DNA of 64,000 nucleotides from Luteolibacter ambystomatis (GTDB taxonomy: Bacteria > Verrucomicrobiota > Verrucomicrobiia > Verrucomicrobiales > Akkermansiaceae): NCBI RefSeq assembly GCF_018137965.1, contig NZ_CP073100.1, positions 558,001 to 622,000 of the forward strand, read 5' to 3'. The position numbers and the translations under genes were made by a program. Numbering within the stretch: the stretch's first letter is position 1; each line of letters begins with the position of its first letter. This document shows positions 47,768 through 56,817 of the stretch, piece by piece. The notes beneath the pieces were generated by a model, which was given only the letters and a program-made list of their open reading frames with translations, was not told where the DNA came from and searched no databases.

Positions 47768-48820
47768 ATGAGAGCCCACCTCTACCGCTCCGCCCTCTTT
47801 GTGCTGGCCAGTTCCGTGCTTGCCGTGACCAGCGCCCAAGCCGTCAACCCCGCCGTGCCGGATCCGGTGACGGGGGACGTGTTTCTCGCATTCCGTGCCA
47901 GCGATGGCCAAGGCAGCGCGACTTCCTATCTGGTGAAGCTGGGTGTGGACACGCAGTTCACGACCGCCGCAGCTGGAAGCTCCTTCGATGTCTCCGGACT
48001 GGGAAATATTGGTGAGGATCTCAAGGCCACCTACGGCGATGGTTGGAACACCCGCGCCGACCTTTTCTGGGGGATCTTCTCGTTCCGTCCGAACAACGGC
48101 AATCCGATCATCTACGGTTCCCGTGAGCGTACCCAGGTGAACGTCCGCAGCACCGCATGGCCGACTCTGGTGCAGCAGTCCCGCTCCAGCACGTCGAATC
48201 AGATCAGCGCGGTGATCCAGAACATCGGCGGATACAAGGGCCGTCTCTCCACGGACAACAGCCTCATCGCCACCTTCCAGACGAACTCGGCGGATGCTTC
48301 CAGCTACAACAAGCAGGTGGCTACCGCGGGTACGAGTGACTTCGGCTCGCTGAGCCAGTGGAGCAGCATCGAAGGCAGCTTCGGCAATGGTGAAGCGGGA
48401 ACGATTCTCGATTTCCACCGCATTGCGGCCTCCGGTGTGACGACCGTCGGCAGCTTCAGTATCAGTGCTTCGGGGACCATCCATTTCACCAATGTCGTTC
48501 CCACCAATCCGAACACGGATACCGATCACGACGGTGTGACCGATGCGAACGAAGCGATCGCGGGCACGAATCCGAACGATTCCACGGATTTCTTCCGGCT
48601 TCAATCGGTGGCCCCGGCCGGGGATGGCATCCATGTGAATTTCAACGTGGTCGCCTCCCGCACCTATACCGTCGAGTACTCGCAGACGCTCGCCGCCGGT
48701 TCCTGGGAATCCATCGGCACGTATGCCGCCACCGGAGCTGCTCCCCACACTTTCCTGGATACCGATGCCGTCCGTCGCTCGCGTCCCACCGGTTTCTATC
48801 GGGTACGGGTTTCGCAGTAA
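47768..48820 (+). CDS. Exported protein, paralogue of the next gene, with calcium-repeat-like linker
   Basis: 350 residues. Signal peptide MRAHLYRSALFVLASSVLAVTSAQA. The N-terminal 230 residues (TGDVFLAFRASDGQGSATSYLV, GGYKGRLSTDNSLIATFQTNS, SDFGSLSQWSSIEGSFGNG) are closely similar to the neighbouring PEP-CTERM protein. Then TDTDHDGVTDANEAIAGTNP, a thrombospondin-type-3-like Asp-rich repeat, and a C-terminal beta domain (FNVVASRTYTVEYSQTLAAGSWESIG). No PEP tail. Function unknown; likely secreted or surface-associated. Confidence 0.82.
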   Translation: MRAHLYRSALFVLASSVLAVTSAQAVNPAVPDPVTGDVFLAFRASDGQGSATSYLVKLGVDTQFTTAAAGSSFDVSGLGNIGEDLKATYGDGWNTRADLFWGIFSFRPNNGNPIIYGSRERTQVNVRSTAWPTLVQQSRSSTSNQISAVIQNIGGYKGRLSTDNSLIATFQTNSADASSYNKQVATAGTSDFGSLSQWSSIEGSFGNGEAGTILDFHRIAASGVTTVGSFSISASGTIHFTNVVPTNPNTDTDHDGVTDANEAIAGTNPNDSTDFFRLQSVAPAGDGIHVNFNVVASRTYTVEYSQTLAAGSWESIGTYAATGAAPHTFLDTDAVRRSRPTGFYRVRVSQ

Positions 48821-49051
48821 GGCGCAATCAGAGCTCTCTCCACCTCATTTGTCCAATGACCTGCTCCACCTGTTCCTGTCGATGAGCGTTGGCGTGCCGC
48901 CACGCGCGGCAGCGATTTCCACCGACCGGAACTCCCGGAGGCCTATTCCCACCCAGCAACCGAGACGGACCACAGGCGCATGCGGCGGTCCGGCTCTCAT
49001 CCCCGGCCCAGCCTCTGGCGGGCCAGCCTTCACCAACACTTCGAAAGACAA

Positions 49052-49864
49052 ATGAAACTTCACTCCAAAACACTGCGTGCGACCTTGTTCGCCGTGACCG
49101 GCGTGGTCCTCGGGGCCGCGGCGGCCAAGGCCTCGGTGACCGTCACCGCTCCGGCCAGTGGCGATATCTTCGTCGCTTTCCGTGCCACCGACGGCCAGGG
49201 CAGCTCCACCTCCTACATCGTCAATGTCGGCCAGTATTCGCAGTTCCGCGATGCGACTCCCGGCTCCACGATCACGCTCAACGTTGGCAACATCGGGGCT
49301 GACCTGGTGGCCACCTATGGTTCCGACTGGAACACCCGCGGCGATGTTTCGTGGGGCGTCTTCGGCGTCAGCCCCGGTGCCAGCCCCACGCTGTATGCCT
49401 CCAAGGAGCAGCCCACGGTGGGCGTGCAAAGCGATCCATGGATCGCGCTGAGTGCCGCGAACCGCACCAGCACCGCCAACCAGATCTCACCGGTGCTCCA
49501 GGGCATCGGCGGCTACCAGGGCAGCACCTCCACGGACAACAGCAACTTCGGTGTGCTCCAGACGAATTCGTCCAGTGCCTCCAGCTACTACAAGCAGGTT
49601 GGAACCGGCGGCACCTCCGATTTCGGCTCTCTCAGCGGCTGGAACAGCATCGAGGGCAATTTCGGCGATGGCACCGCGGGCACCGCGCTCGATCTCTATC
49701 GCATCGGCACCACCGGTGTCACCACGCCCGGCTACTTCACCATCAGCGATAGCGGCGTGCTGAGCTTCACCTCCAACGTCAGTCCGGTGCCGGAGCCGTC
49801 GGTGACCCTGGTTGCCGCCGCGGGTCTTTTGCTCGGCATCTCCCGCCGCCGCCGTTCCGCCTGA
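49052..49864 (+). CDS. PEP-CTERM protein, paralogue of the upstream gene
   Basis: 270 residues from the ATG at 49052; the frame is open upstream without a signal. Signal MKLHSKTLRATLFAVTGVVLGAAAAKA, the shared head domain (SGDIFVAFRATDGQGSSTSYIV, SDFGSLSGWNSIEGNFGDG) and a C-terminal PVPEPSVTLVAAAGLLLGISRRRRSA: PEP motif, hydrophobic helix, Arg cluster. Exosortase-dependent surface protein. The 231-base gap before it has no clear terminator. Confidence 0.9.
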   Translation: MKLHSKTLRATLFAVTGVVLGAAAAKASVTVTAPASGDIFVAFRATDGQGSSTSYIVNVGQYSQFRDATPGSTITLNVGNIGADLVATYGSDWNTRGDVSWGVFGVSPGASPTLYASKEQPTVGVQSDPWIALSAANRTSTANQISPVLQGIGGYQGSTSTDNSNFGVLQTNSSSASSYYKQVGTGGTSDFGSLSGWNSIEGNFGDGTAGTALDLYRIGTTGVTTPGYFTISDSGVLSFTSNVSPVPEPSVTLVAAAGLLLGISRRRRSA

Positions 49865-49911
49865 AATCTACTATATTCCTAGTCTTTTAAACCTTTTTCC
49901 CAACCACACTC

Positions 49912-51240
49912 ATGAAACCATTCAAAAGCGCGGCCCTCGCCGCTCTCGTCCTCGCCCTCGCCGGTTCCGCCTCCGGCCAGACCGTCATCCGCATCGTGGG
50001 TTCCAATGGCGACCGGGTCGCCACCCAGACCGCGATTTCCCATATCCTCGCCTCCGGTTGGACCTTCCAGGGTGTTTCCGGCAATACCTCGTCCTCCGGT
50101 TCGCTGAGCACGGCCACGGGCGCGAACTTCGGCGCTTGGAACGGCACCTGGAATGGCAATCCGGTCATCATCAAGGTTTCCTACTCCGGCGCTCTCGCCG
50201 GAGTGGCCGCGGTGGCGGGCAATACGGACCAGCGCTTCGTGGTCAGCAATGGCACCGGCACCGGCACCGTGCCGAATCCGCTCACCGCTACCAACCTCAA
50301 TGTGGACTACGAGATCGGAAAGGCCGACTTCGGTTTTTCCACGAACTTCCAGTCAACCTCGCCGTTCAATGGAGTGTTCGAGAACGTGACCTACAATCCG
50401 GTGGTGGAGGAAATCGTCGGTGTTTCGCCGCTGGGCTTTTACGCCAGCCCGGGTTTCCCCAGCACGGGTGCGAACATCACCACCCAGCTCGCGCAGCTTC
50501 TCTACACCTCCGGTTCGGTTTCGCTCGCACAGTTCACGGGTGATTTCAGTGCGGACCAGAACAAGATCGTCTACGCCATCGGCCGTAATACGGACGCCGG
50601 CCAGCGTTTCGGTGCCTATACGGAGATCGGTCTGGGCACCACCACCGGCGTCACGGTGTGGCAGCCTTCCGTCACTGGCACCACCACCACCAGTGGCATC
50701 ACCTACGGCGGCACCGTGAATTCCCACGCGCTGTGGCCGGTCGAAACCGTCAGTGGTATCTTCAGCGGCCTCGGCAACGGCGGCTTCAGCTCCGGTGCTC
50801 TGGTGGCGCAGAACCTCACCGTCACGCTTGGTTCCGATGCCTACAAGGGGAAGTACTTCGATGAGGATACCCAGACGAACCAGTTCCTCTATCCGAATGC
50901 GACCGCCGGTTACTACATCGGCTACGTGACTCCGGGTGATGCGACCGATCGCATTCTGGGCGGCAACGGCGTGGTGCCCTTGGCCAACCGCGGCGTGGCG
51001 CTGAAGTACAACGGCGTGGATCTCACCAGCTCGAATGTTCAGAACGGCCGCTACACCGCCTGGCTTTACAACCGTATTCTCAAGCCGCAGAGCGGCCTCA
51101 CCGGCACCAAGCTCAACTTCGCCAACGCGCTGCGCGACCAGATCAAGAATGTGGACGCTCCATCCGGCGGTGGTTTGTTCAACGACAGCACCTTCAAGGT
51201 CCAGCGCTTCACCGACGGTGGCCTGGTGGTGCCGAAGTGA
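49912..51240 (+). CDS. Exported periplasmic-binding-like protein (PstS-like)
   Basis: 442 residues. Signal peptide MKPFKSAALAALVLALAGSASG. The mature start VIRIVGSNGDRVATQTAISHIL resembles the phosphate-binding entry loop of PstS-type proteins, and the fold pattern of alternating strands and helices (DQNKIVYAIGRNTDAGQRFGAYTEIGLG, ANRGVALKYNGVDLTSSNVQNGRYTAW) fits a type 2 periplasmic-binding protein. No permease or ATPase is adjacent. It lies immediately upstream of the secretion cluster. The ligand is not identifiable. Confidence 0.65.
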   Translation: MKPFKSAALAALVLALAGSASGQTVIRIVGSNGDRVATQTAISHILASGWTFQGVSGNTSSSGSLSTATGANFGAWNGTWNGNPVIIKVSYSGALAGVAAVAGNTDQRFVVSNGTGTGTVPNPLTATNLNVDYEIGKADFGFSTNFQSTSPFNGVFENVTYNPVVEEIVGVSPLGFYASPGFPSTGANITTQLAQLLYTSGSVSLAQFTGDFSADQNKIVYAIGRNTDAGQRFGAYTEIGLGTTTGVTVWQPSVTGTTTTSGITYGGTVNSHALWPVETVSGIFSGLGNGGFSSGALVAQNLTVTLGSDAYKGKYFDEDTQTNQFLYPNATAGYYIGYVTPGDATDRILGGNGVVPLANRGVALKYNGVDLTSSNVQNGRYTAWLYNRILKPQSGLTGTKLNFANALRDQIKNVDAPSGGGLFNDSTFKVQRFTDGGLVVPK

Positions 51241-51258
51241 TCCCTTGGTAGCACCGTG

Positions 51259-51291
51259 ATCCGCCGGAGGCCGTCTCTCCTTCCGGCGGAT
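51259..51291 (+). terminator. Hairpin downstream of the binding-protein gene
   Basis: ATCCGCCGGA (51259-51268) pairs exactly with TCCGGCGGAT (51282-51291). No T run follows, so it may be a 3' stabiliser or weak terminator between the binding-protein gene and the secretion cluster. Confidence 0.5.
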
Positions 51292-51314
51292 TGCACGACT
51301 CATCTCCCCGTGCC

Positions 51315-51902
51315 ATGAAACTCCTTCCGCTCATCGCCGTCTTCGCTGCGTTGCTGTCGATCAGTTTGTTCGTGGGTCGCCACGATCATTCGGTCGCACC
51401 CCTGCGTCGTGCGCTGGAGCAGCGGTCGTTCGGTCGCTCCGAAGCCGCGTTCGCAGGAGCGGCGGAGCGGAGAAGGGAAGGGGAATCAAGGACACGGGTG
51501 GATGAGAAGCACACACCTGACGCGCTCGTGGCGGCTGTCGTGACAGTGGCTCCGGTTGTCGCCGAGGCGACGACCTTTCAACCGGCGGAAGACGTGGAAG
51601 ATTTCTCGCCGGTCGAAGCAACGTCACCAGGCAATGCAGTGCGTGTGAACCAGCGGAACGTGATCGTCCGCGGGTTCCGGCCCGTGCCGGGCGCGTCGGG
51701 TGTGGCGCTCGCCGTGAGCGTGGAAAAGACGGTGGATGCGAAGACTCCGGTGGAAACAAAGCCGGAAGCCGTAGCCGCTCCGGTCGCTTCCATCCGTCCG
51801 CACCGCGGTCTTTCTTACGAGGACGAATTGTTCCGTACCAAGTGGGGATGGTCGGCCTATGCCGATGTCCGGCAAACCGCCCTCGAAGCCCGTTCCGATT
51901 GA
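51315..51902 (+). CDS. Hypothetical protein with N-terminal signal or anchor
   Basis: 195 residues from the ATG at 51315. N-terminal hydrophobic helix MKLLPLIAVFAALLSISLFVG, then a low-complexity, Ala/Val/Glu/Pro-rich linker, ending in a conserved-looking SYEDELFRTKWGWSAYADVRQTALEARSD. I recognise no family. It sits directly before tpsB, so a role in the same secretion system is possible but not shown. Confidence 0.6.
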   Translation: MKLLPLIAVFAALLSISLFVGRHDHSVAPLRRALEQRSFGRSEAAFAGAAERRREGESRTRVDEKHTPDALVAAVVTVAPVVAEATTFQPAEDVEDFSPVEATSPGNAVRVNQRNVIVRGFRPVPGASGVALAVSVEKTVDAKTPVETKPEAVAAPVASIRPHRGLSYEDELFRTKWGWSAYADVRQTALEARSD

Positions 51903-51975
51903 GCCGTCTGTTCTCCATCGCATCCAATCCGGATGCTTCCGATTCCCGGATCTCCTCTTAGCCAGAGCCGTCCTC

Positions 51976-53567
51976 ATGTTTGATTTCAAAGCCAGTCTCC
52001 GCCTCGCACTCGTCGCCGCTTCCGCATGGACGTTCCATGAAGTGCGTGCCGAAGGTGAGGCTCCTGTTGGCGAGGCGCGTCCGATGTATATCCGCGAGTA
52101 CCGGGTGCGTGGTGTGAAGAGCGGGGTGGTGGGTAGTGCGGAGATCGGCGAGGCGGTGTATCCGTTCCTGGGACCGGGGCAGATGCCTGCGGACGTGGAC
52201 CGGGCGCGGGCGGCGGTCGAAAAGCTCTATCACGACAAGGGCTACCAGGCGGTGGCGGTGGCGATCCCGGTGCAGCAGATCAAGCGCGGCACGGTGATCC
52301 TGGAGGTTTCGGAAAACCCGGTGGGCCGGCTGCGGGTGAAGGGCGCGCGCTTCACCTCGCCCTCGGCGCTCAAGGGGCTGGCCCCGGCGCTGGCCGAGGG
52401 CAGGGTGGTCAACTTCAACGAGGTGACGAAAAACCTCGTGGCGATGAACCAGCTCGGCGGCCGCACGGTCACGCCGGAGCTGCGTCCCGGCGTCGAGCCC
52501 GGCACGGTGGACATCGATCTGAAGGTCAAGGACGGGCTGCCCTTGCACGGCAGCCTCGAGGTCAACAACCGCTACAGCGCGAACACCAGCGAGCTGCGGC
52601 TCAACGGCGCGGTCTCGTATGACAACCTGTGGCAGCTCGGCCACGCGATGGGGATGAGCTTCCAGGTCGCGCCGCTGGATCTCGAGGACGCGCAGGTGTT
52701 CTCCGGCTACTACCTGGCGCCGCTCTCCAACGGCTGGAGCCTGATGCTGCAGGGGACCAAGCAGGACAGCAACGTCTCGACGCTGGGCGGGCTGGCGGTG
52801 GCGGGCCGCGGCGAGATCCTCGGCCTCCGGGTCTTGAAGACGCTGCCGCAGGGCAGGGACTTCTACCAGTCGCTGAGCTTCGGTCTCGACTACAAGCACT
52901 TCGACGAGGACCTCACCTCGAGCACCGGGACGATCCAGGCGCCGCTCACCTACTACCCGCTGACGGCGCTCTACACCGCGTCGCTGAAGCACAAGAGCGG
53001 CAAGACCGACTTCAACGGCGGGGTCACGCTGCACCTGCGCGGGATGGGGGCCTCGGCCGACGAGTTCAACAACAAGCGCTACAAGAGCGCGGGCAGCTTC
53101 CTCTACTTCCGCGGCGACCTCTCGCACACCGGGACCTGCCGCACGGGCTGCAGGGCTTCGCGCGGGTGCAGGGCCAGATGTCGAGCCAGCCGCTGGTCAA
53201 CAGCGAGCAGTTCTCGGCGGGCGGCCTCGGCACGGTGCGCGGCTACCTCGAAAGCGAAACGCTGGGCGACGACGCGGTGACCGCGACCCTTGAGCTGCGC
53301 AGCCCGTCGTTGGTCGGCACCGGCAAGGACGATGCGGAGAACGACTGGCGCTTCTACGTCTTCGGGGACGCCGGGTTCACGTCGATCCAGGCGCCTCTTC
53401 CCGGGCAGGACCCCGGCAGCAGCCTGCTCAGCGTCGGCCTCGGCACGCGCGGGCGCTTCTTCGACCACTACAACGGTTCGCTCGACGTCGGGCTGCCGCT
53501 GCTGCGGCGCAGCAGCGGCCAGGACCGCCAGCCGCTCTACACCTTCCGCGTCTGGGGCGACTTCTAA
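51976..53567 (+). pseudogene. Two-partner secretion transporter TpsB (FhaC/ShlB type), one apparent frameshift
   Basis: About 530 residues after correction. Signal MFDFKASLRLALVAASAWTFHEVRA; POTRA-like region about 36-120 (YIREYRVRGVKSGVVGSAEIGEAVYPFLG, AAVEKLYHDKGYQAVAV, TVILEVSENPVGRLRVKGARF); then a TpsB-type beta-barrel from LHGSLEVNNRYSANTSELRLNG. At about 53130 the frame breaks: adding one C to ACCGGG gives HTRDLPHGLQGF and continues through the conserved VRGYLE motif to the barrel end TFRVWGDF at 53567. As deposited it stops early, near 53280. TpsB secretes TpsA across the outer membrane. Confidence 0.82.
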
Positions 53568-53610
53568 AGCAACGCCCGCCACCCGCTTCGTCTCCACCTC
53601 TCCTCTTCCT

Positions 53611-53643
53611 CTGCCTCTCAACTCTCAGCCTTCAACTCTCAAC
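53611..53643 (+). promoter_or_regulatory. Low-complexity leader in front of the ExbB-fusion gene
   Basis: CTGCCTCTCAACTCTCAGCC and TTCAACTCTCAAC form a direct near-repeat just before ATG 53644, with no Shine-Dalgarno. Resembles the word-like leaders before aspS and the coiled-coil gene. Confidence 0.4.
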
Positions 53644-55518
53644 ATGCGCTTCCGTCTCCTCACTCTCCCCGTCCTGGCCACCCTGTTGGCCCAGCATGTT
53701 TCCGCCGGTGAATCCTCGAACTGGTGGAACAAGGAATGGACGCAGCGCCAGCCGGTGGCGGTGTCGGCGAAGGACGCGGGCGACGCCGGTGCCGCGACGG
53801 TGCTGGTGCGCCTGCACGACGGCAACTTCCAGTTCCCCACGGCCAAGGAGGATGGCAGCGACCTGCGCTTCATCGGTGACGACGGCAAGGAACTGCCCTA
53901 CCAGATCGAGAGATACGACGGCCTCATGAACGAGGCCTTCGTGTGGGTCAAGGTGCCCGCGGTGAAGGGCGGCGAGGCGAAGTTCACGCTCTACTACGGC
54001 AATCCCAAAGCCGCCGCCCCGCGGCCGCCCCCGCCTACGACGCCGACACCGTGCTCGTCTATCACTTCGCCGAGCGCGGCGCCGCGCCGGTCGACTCCTC
54101 CCCGGCCAAGAACAACGGTGACAAGCCCGGTGCCGCGTCCGAAGGCGCGGTGGTCGGCGGCGGCCTGCGCCTCGCCGGTGGCGAACCGGTCGGCATCCCC
54201 AACACCGCGACCCTCGAATGGACCGCCAACCAGGCGCTGACCTGGTCGGCCTGGGTCAAGCCCGCCGCGCTGCGTCCCAACGCCATCCTCTTCAGCCGCG
54301 ACACCCTTCGGGTGGTTCTGGACCAGGGCGTCCTGATCGTGGAAAACAACGGCGTTCGCAGTAGTTCCGGCGCGCCGCTGGCCGCCGGCGCGTGGAGCCA
54401 CGTCGCCTTCGTCGCCGAAGGCGCGGCCATCAAGACCTACGTCAACGGCGTGGCCGCCGGCTCGCTCGCCGCGGGCCTGCCCGCCAGCACCGCGCCGCTG
54501 CTCCTCGGCGGCACCGCGGCCCCGTGGCCAACAGCGAACGCTTCAACGGCGAGCTCGACGAACTGGAAATCTCGCGCGTCGCCCGCCCCGAGGGCTGGCT
54601 CAAGCTCGCCGCCCTCACCCAGGAGTACCCAGCGAGGCGGCGACCAAGGCCGTCGCCGTCGGCGAGGTGGAAGGCGGCGAAGGCGGCGCCAAGCACAGCG
54701 CCGCGCTCGAGCACATCATGCTCTTCGGCGACATCGCGAAGAACATGATGTTCGACGGCTGGATGGCCATCGGCGTGTGCGTGCTCATGATTTTGGTCGG
54801 CTGGAGCGTGGCGGTGAAAAAGTTCTTCTACCTCAACTCGATCCAGAAGGGCGGCAAGGTCTTCCTCGACCAGTGGAAGAAGCTCTCCGGCGACCTCACC
54901 GCGCTCGACCACGGCGACAAGGCCAATGTCAGCAGCTTCGGCGGTCTCGCCGACGCGAGGACCCAGGCGCTGGTGAAGCAATCGCCGCTCTACCACCTCT
55001 ACCACATCGGTTCGGAGGAAATCCGCCACCGCCTCGAGCGCGACAAGACGCGGACCAAGGGCCTGTCGGGCCGCTCGATCGAAGCGATCCGCGCCAGCCT
55101 CGACGCCGGACTGGTGCATGAGAACCACCACCTCAACAAGGGCCTGGTGTTCCTGACCATGAGCATCGCGGGTGGACCCTATGTCGGCCTGCTCGGCACC
55201 GTGGTCGGGGTGATGATCACCTTCGCCATCATCGCCAAGAGCGGCGAGGTCGACGTCAACTCGATCGCGCCCGGCATCGCCAGCGCGCTGCTCGCCACCG
55301 TGGCGGGCCTCATCGTCGCGATCCCGGCGCTGTTCATCTACAGCTACCTCAGCAGCAAGATCAAGGAGTCGATGGGCACGATGCAGGTCTTCATCGACGA
55401 GTTCATCGCCAAGATGGCCGAGTTCTACCCGCCGGCGGGCGAATCCACGCCGCACGTGAACGCCACCCAGGCGCACGCCAACGCGCACCCGGTGCCCAAG
55501 ACGCTCGAACCCGTCTGA
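53644..55518 (+). pseudogene. exbB: DUF2341-LamG-ExbB fusion, three apparent frameshifts
   Basis: About 625 residues after correction. Signal MRFRLLTLPVLATLLAQHVSA; a DUF2341-like domain (WWNKEWTQRQPVAVSAKDAG, GEAKFTLYYGNPKA); a LamG-type lectin domain (DTVLVYHFAERGAAPVDSSP, LTWSAWVKPAALRPNAILFS, LDELEISRVARPEGW); then a MotA/TolQ/ExbB domain with AGGPYVGLLGTVVGVMITFA and VNSIAPGIASALLATVAGLI. Frame breaks near 54023, 54523 and 54629; one added base at each (CCCCG+G, CCCCG+G, TACCC+C) restores one continuous frame. The ExbB core after 54667 is intact as deposited. Proton-channel partner of ExbD. Confidence 0.82.
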
Positions 55519-55548
55519 TCCGATCCACCCCGGACCCCGACCCACGCC

Positions 55549-55946
55549 ATGCAAGCCGACGACGGAAAAAGCTACGACGACATCAACGTCACGCCGATGG
55601 TGGACCTCTACCTGGTGCTGCTGCTGATCTTCATCATCATGACCACCGCGGGGTGAAGGGGACGAAGATCGACCTGCCGCGCGGCAGCAAGAGCCAGCCG
55701 AAGCTGGGCGGTCCGAAGACCCAGGCGATCACGGTGACGCCGGACGGCAAGATCCTGCTCAACACCACGCCGGTGACCTTGGCGGACCTGGAGAGCCGCC
55801 TCGGCACGCTCAAGGCCTCGACGCCCGAGTTCCCGGTGGTCGTCCGCGGCGACCGCGCCGTCCAGTACCAGGGCGTGATGGACGTGCTCGATGTCCTCGG
55901 CCGTCTCGGCATCACCCAGATCGGCCTCGCCACGCAGGCGAAGTAA
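55549..55946 (+). pseudogene. exbD: ExbD/TolR biopolymer transport protein, one apparent frameshift
   Basis: About 132 residues after correction. N-terminus DDINVTPMVDLYLVLLLIFIIMTTAG is the ExbD transmembrane anchor with its conserved Asp, then the periplasmic domain KIDLPRGSKSQ...AITVTPDGKILLNTTPVTLADLESRLG and VVVRGDRAVQYQGVMDVLDVLGRLGITQIGLAT. A GGGG at about 55650 lacks one G; adding it changes a TGA stop into GTG and joins the halves. Works with the ExbB fusion upstream (30 bases away). Confidence 0.87.
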
Positions 55947-55994
55947 TTCCTTTCGAACTACTACAACCCTACGACTTCACGACTTCGGATCATT

Positions 55995-56078
55995 GACCAC
56001 GGATTACGCTGATTTTTCAGAAGACAGAATCTTCGTCTTCCTCCTCTTCAATCTGTGTCATCTGCGAAATCTGTGGTC
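55995..56078. repeat. Palindromic dispersed repeat between exbD and tonB
   Basis: GACCACGGATTACGCTGATT (55995) on the left and AATCTGTGTCATCTGCGAAA plus TCTGTGGTC (to 56078) on the right form an inverted repeat with an AGAAGACAG-type centre. The left arm shares GACCACGGATTAC with the block at 27769. Such elements recur in Verrucomicrobia and Planctomycetes genomes as I recall; no transposase is present. Confidence 0.65.
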
Positions 56079-56095
56079 CCAACTTCTGAACTCTC

Positions 56096-56780
56096 ATGAG
56101 CAACGAACTTCTCGACCCACCGAAAAAGAGTCCGTGGCCGTGGATCGCCGGAGCGGTCGCGCTGGTCGCGATCGGCGGCGGTGCCTTCGTCCTCGCGCCG
56201 AAGGGCGGGGACAAGCCGAAGCCGCGCAAGGTGGACACCATCAGCATCGTGCTGCCGCCCCGCCGCCACTCCCTCCGCCGCCGCCGAAGGTCGAGCCGCC
56301 GAAGCAGGAGGAAGTGAAACAGGAAATGGTCAAGCAGGAGGCGATCGAGGACACCCCGCCGCCGCCGCAGGCCCCGAGCCCGAACCGGCCCCGGCGCTGA
56401 GCACCAACCTCGAAGGGCCCGGCAACGACAGCTTCGGCCTGAGCCACGGCACCGGCAAGGGTGCGGTCGGCAACGGCGGCACCGGCATCGGTGGCAACGG
56501 CGGCCGCCGCAGCGGCAAGTACGACGCCTACGCCGGCCAAACCCAGAGCGCGGTGCGCGACGCCCTCGGCCGCGATCCCAAGACCCGCACGGCGACCTTC
56601 AGCGGCACCTTCCGGGTGTGGGTGGACGCCACCGGCCGGGTCACCCGTGCCAAGGGCGCGGACGGCAACGCCACCGCCGTGCTCAACGGCCTGCAGCTTC
56701 CGAGCGCTCCTCCCACGGACATGCCGATGCCCATCGTGATGCGCATCTCCGCTTCCAAGCCCTCCACCGCCTCGCGCTGA
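56096..56780 (+). pseudogene. TonB-like protein, two apparent frameshifts
   Basis: About 228 residues after correction. Short N-terminus, one membrane helix (WPWIAGAVALVAIGGGAFVLA), then a Pro/Lys/Glu-rich spacer (PPPPPKVEPPKQEEVKQEMVKQEA, EPEPAPAL) and a C-terminal domain: YDAYAGQTQSAVRDALGRDP, FSGTFRVWVDATGRVTRAKG, VLNGLQLPSAPPTDMPMPIVMRI, the TonB_C pattern. Frame breaks at about 56259 and 56373, both in CCCC runs within the proline-rich spacer. Links ExbBD to an outer-membrane partner. Confidence 0.8.
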
Positions 56781-56817
56781 TATCCCCCTTTTGATCCCTC
56801 TCTTCTTCCACGTTCCC

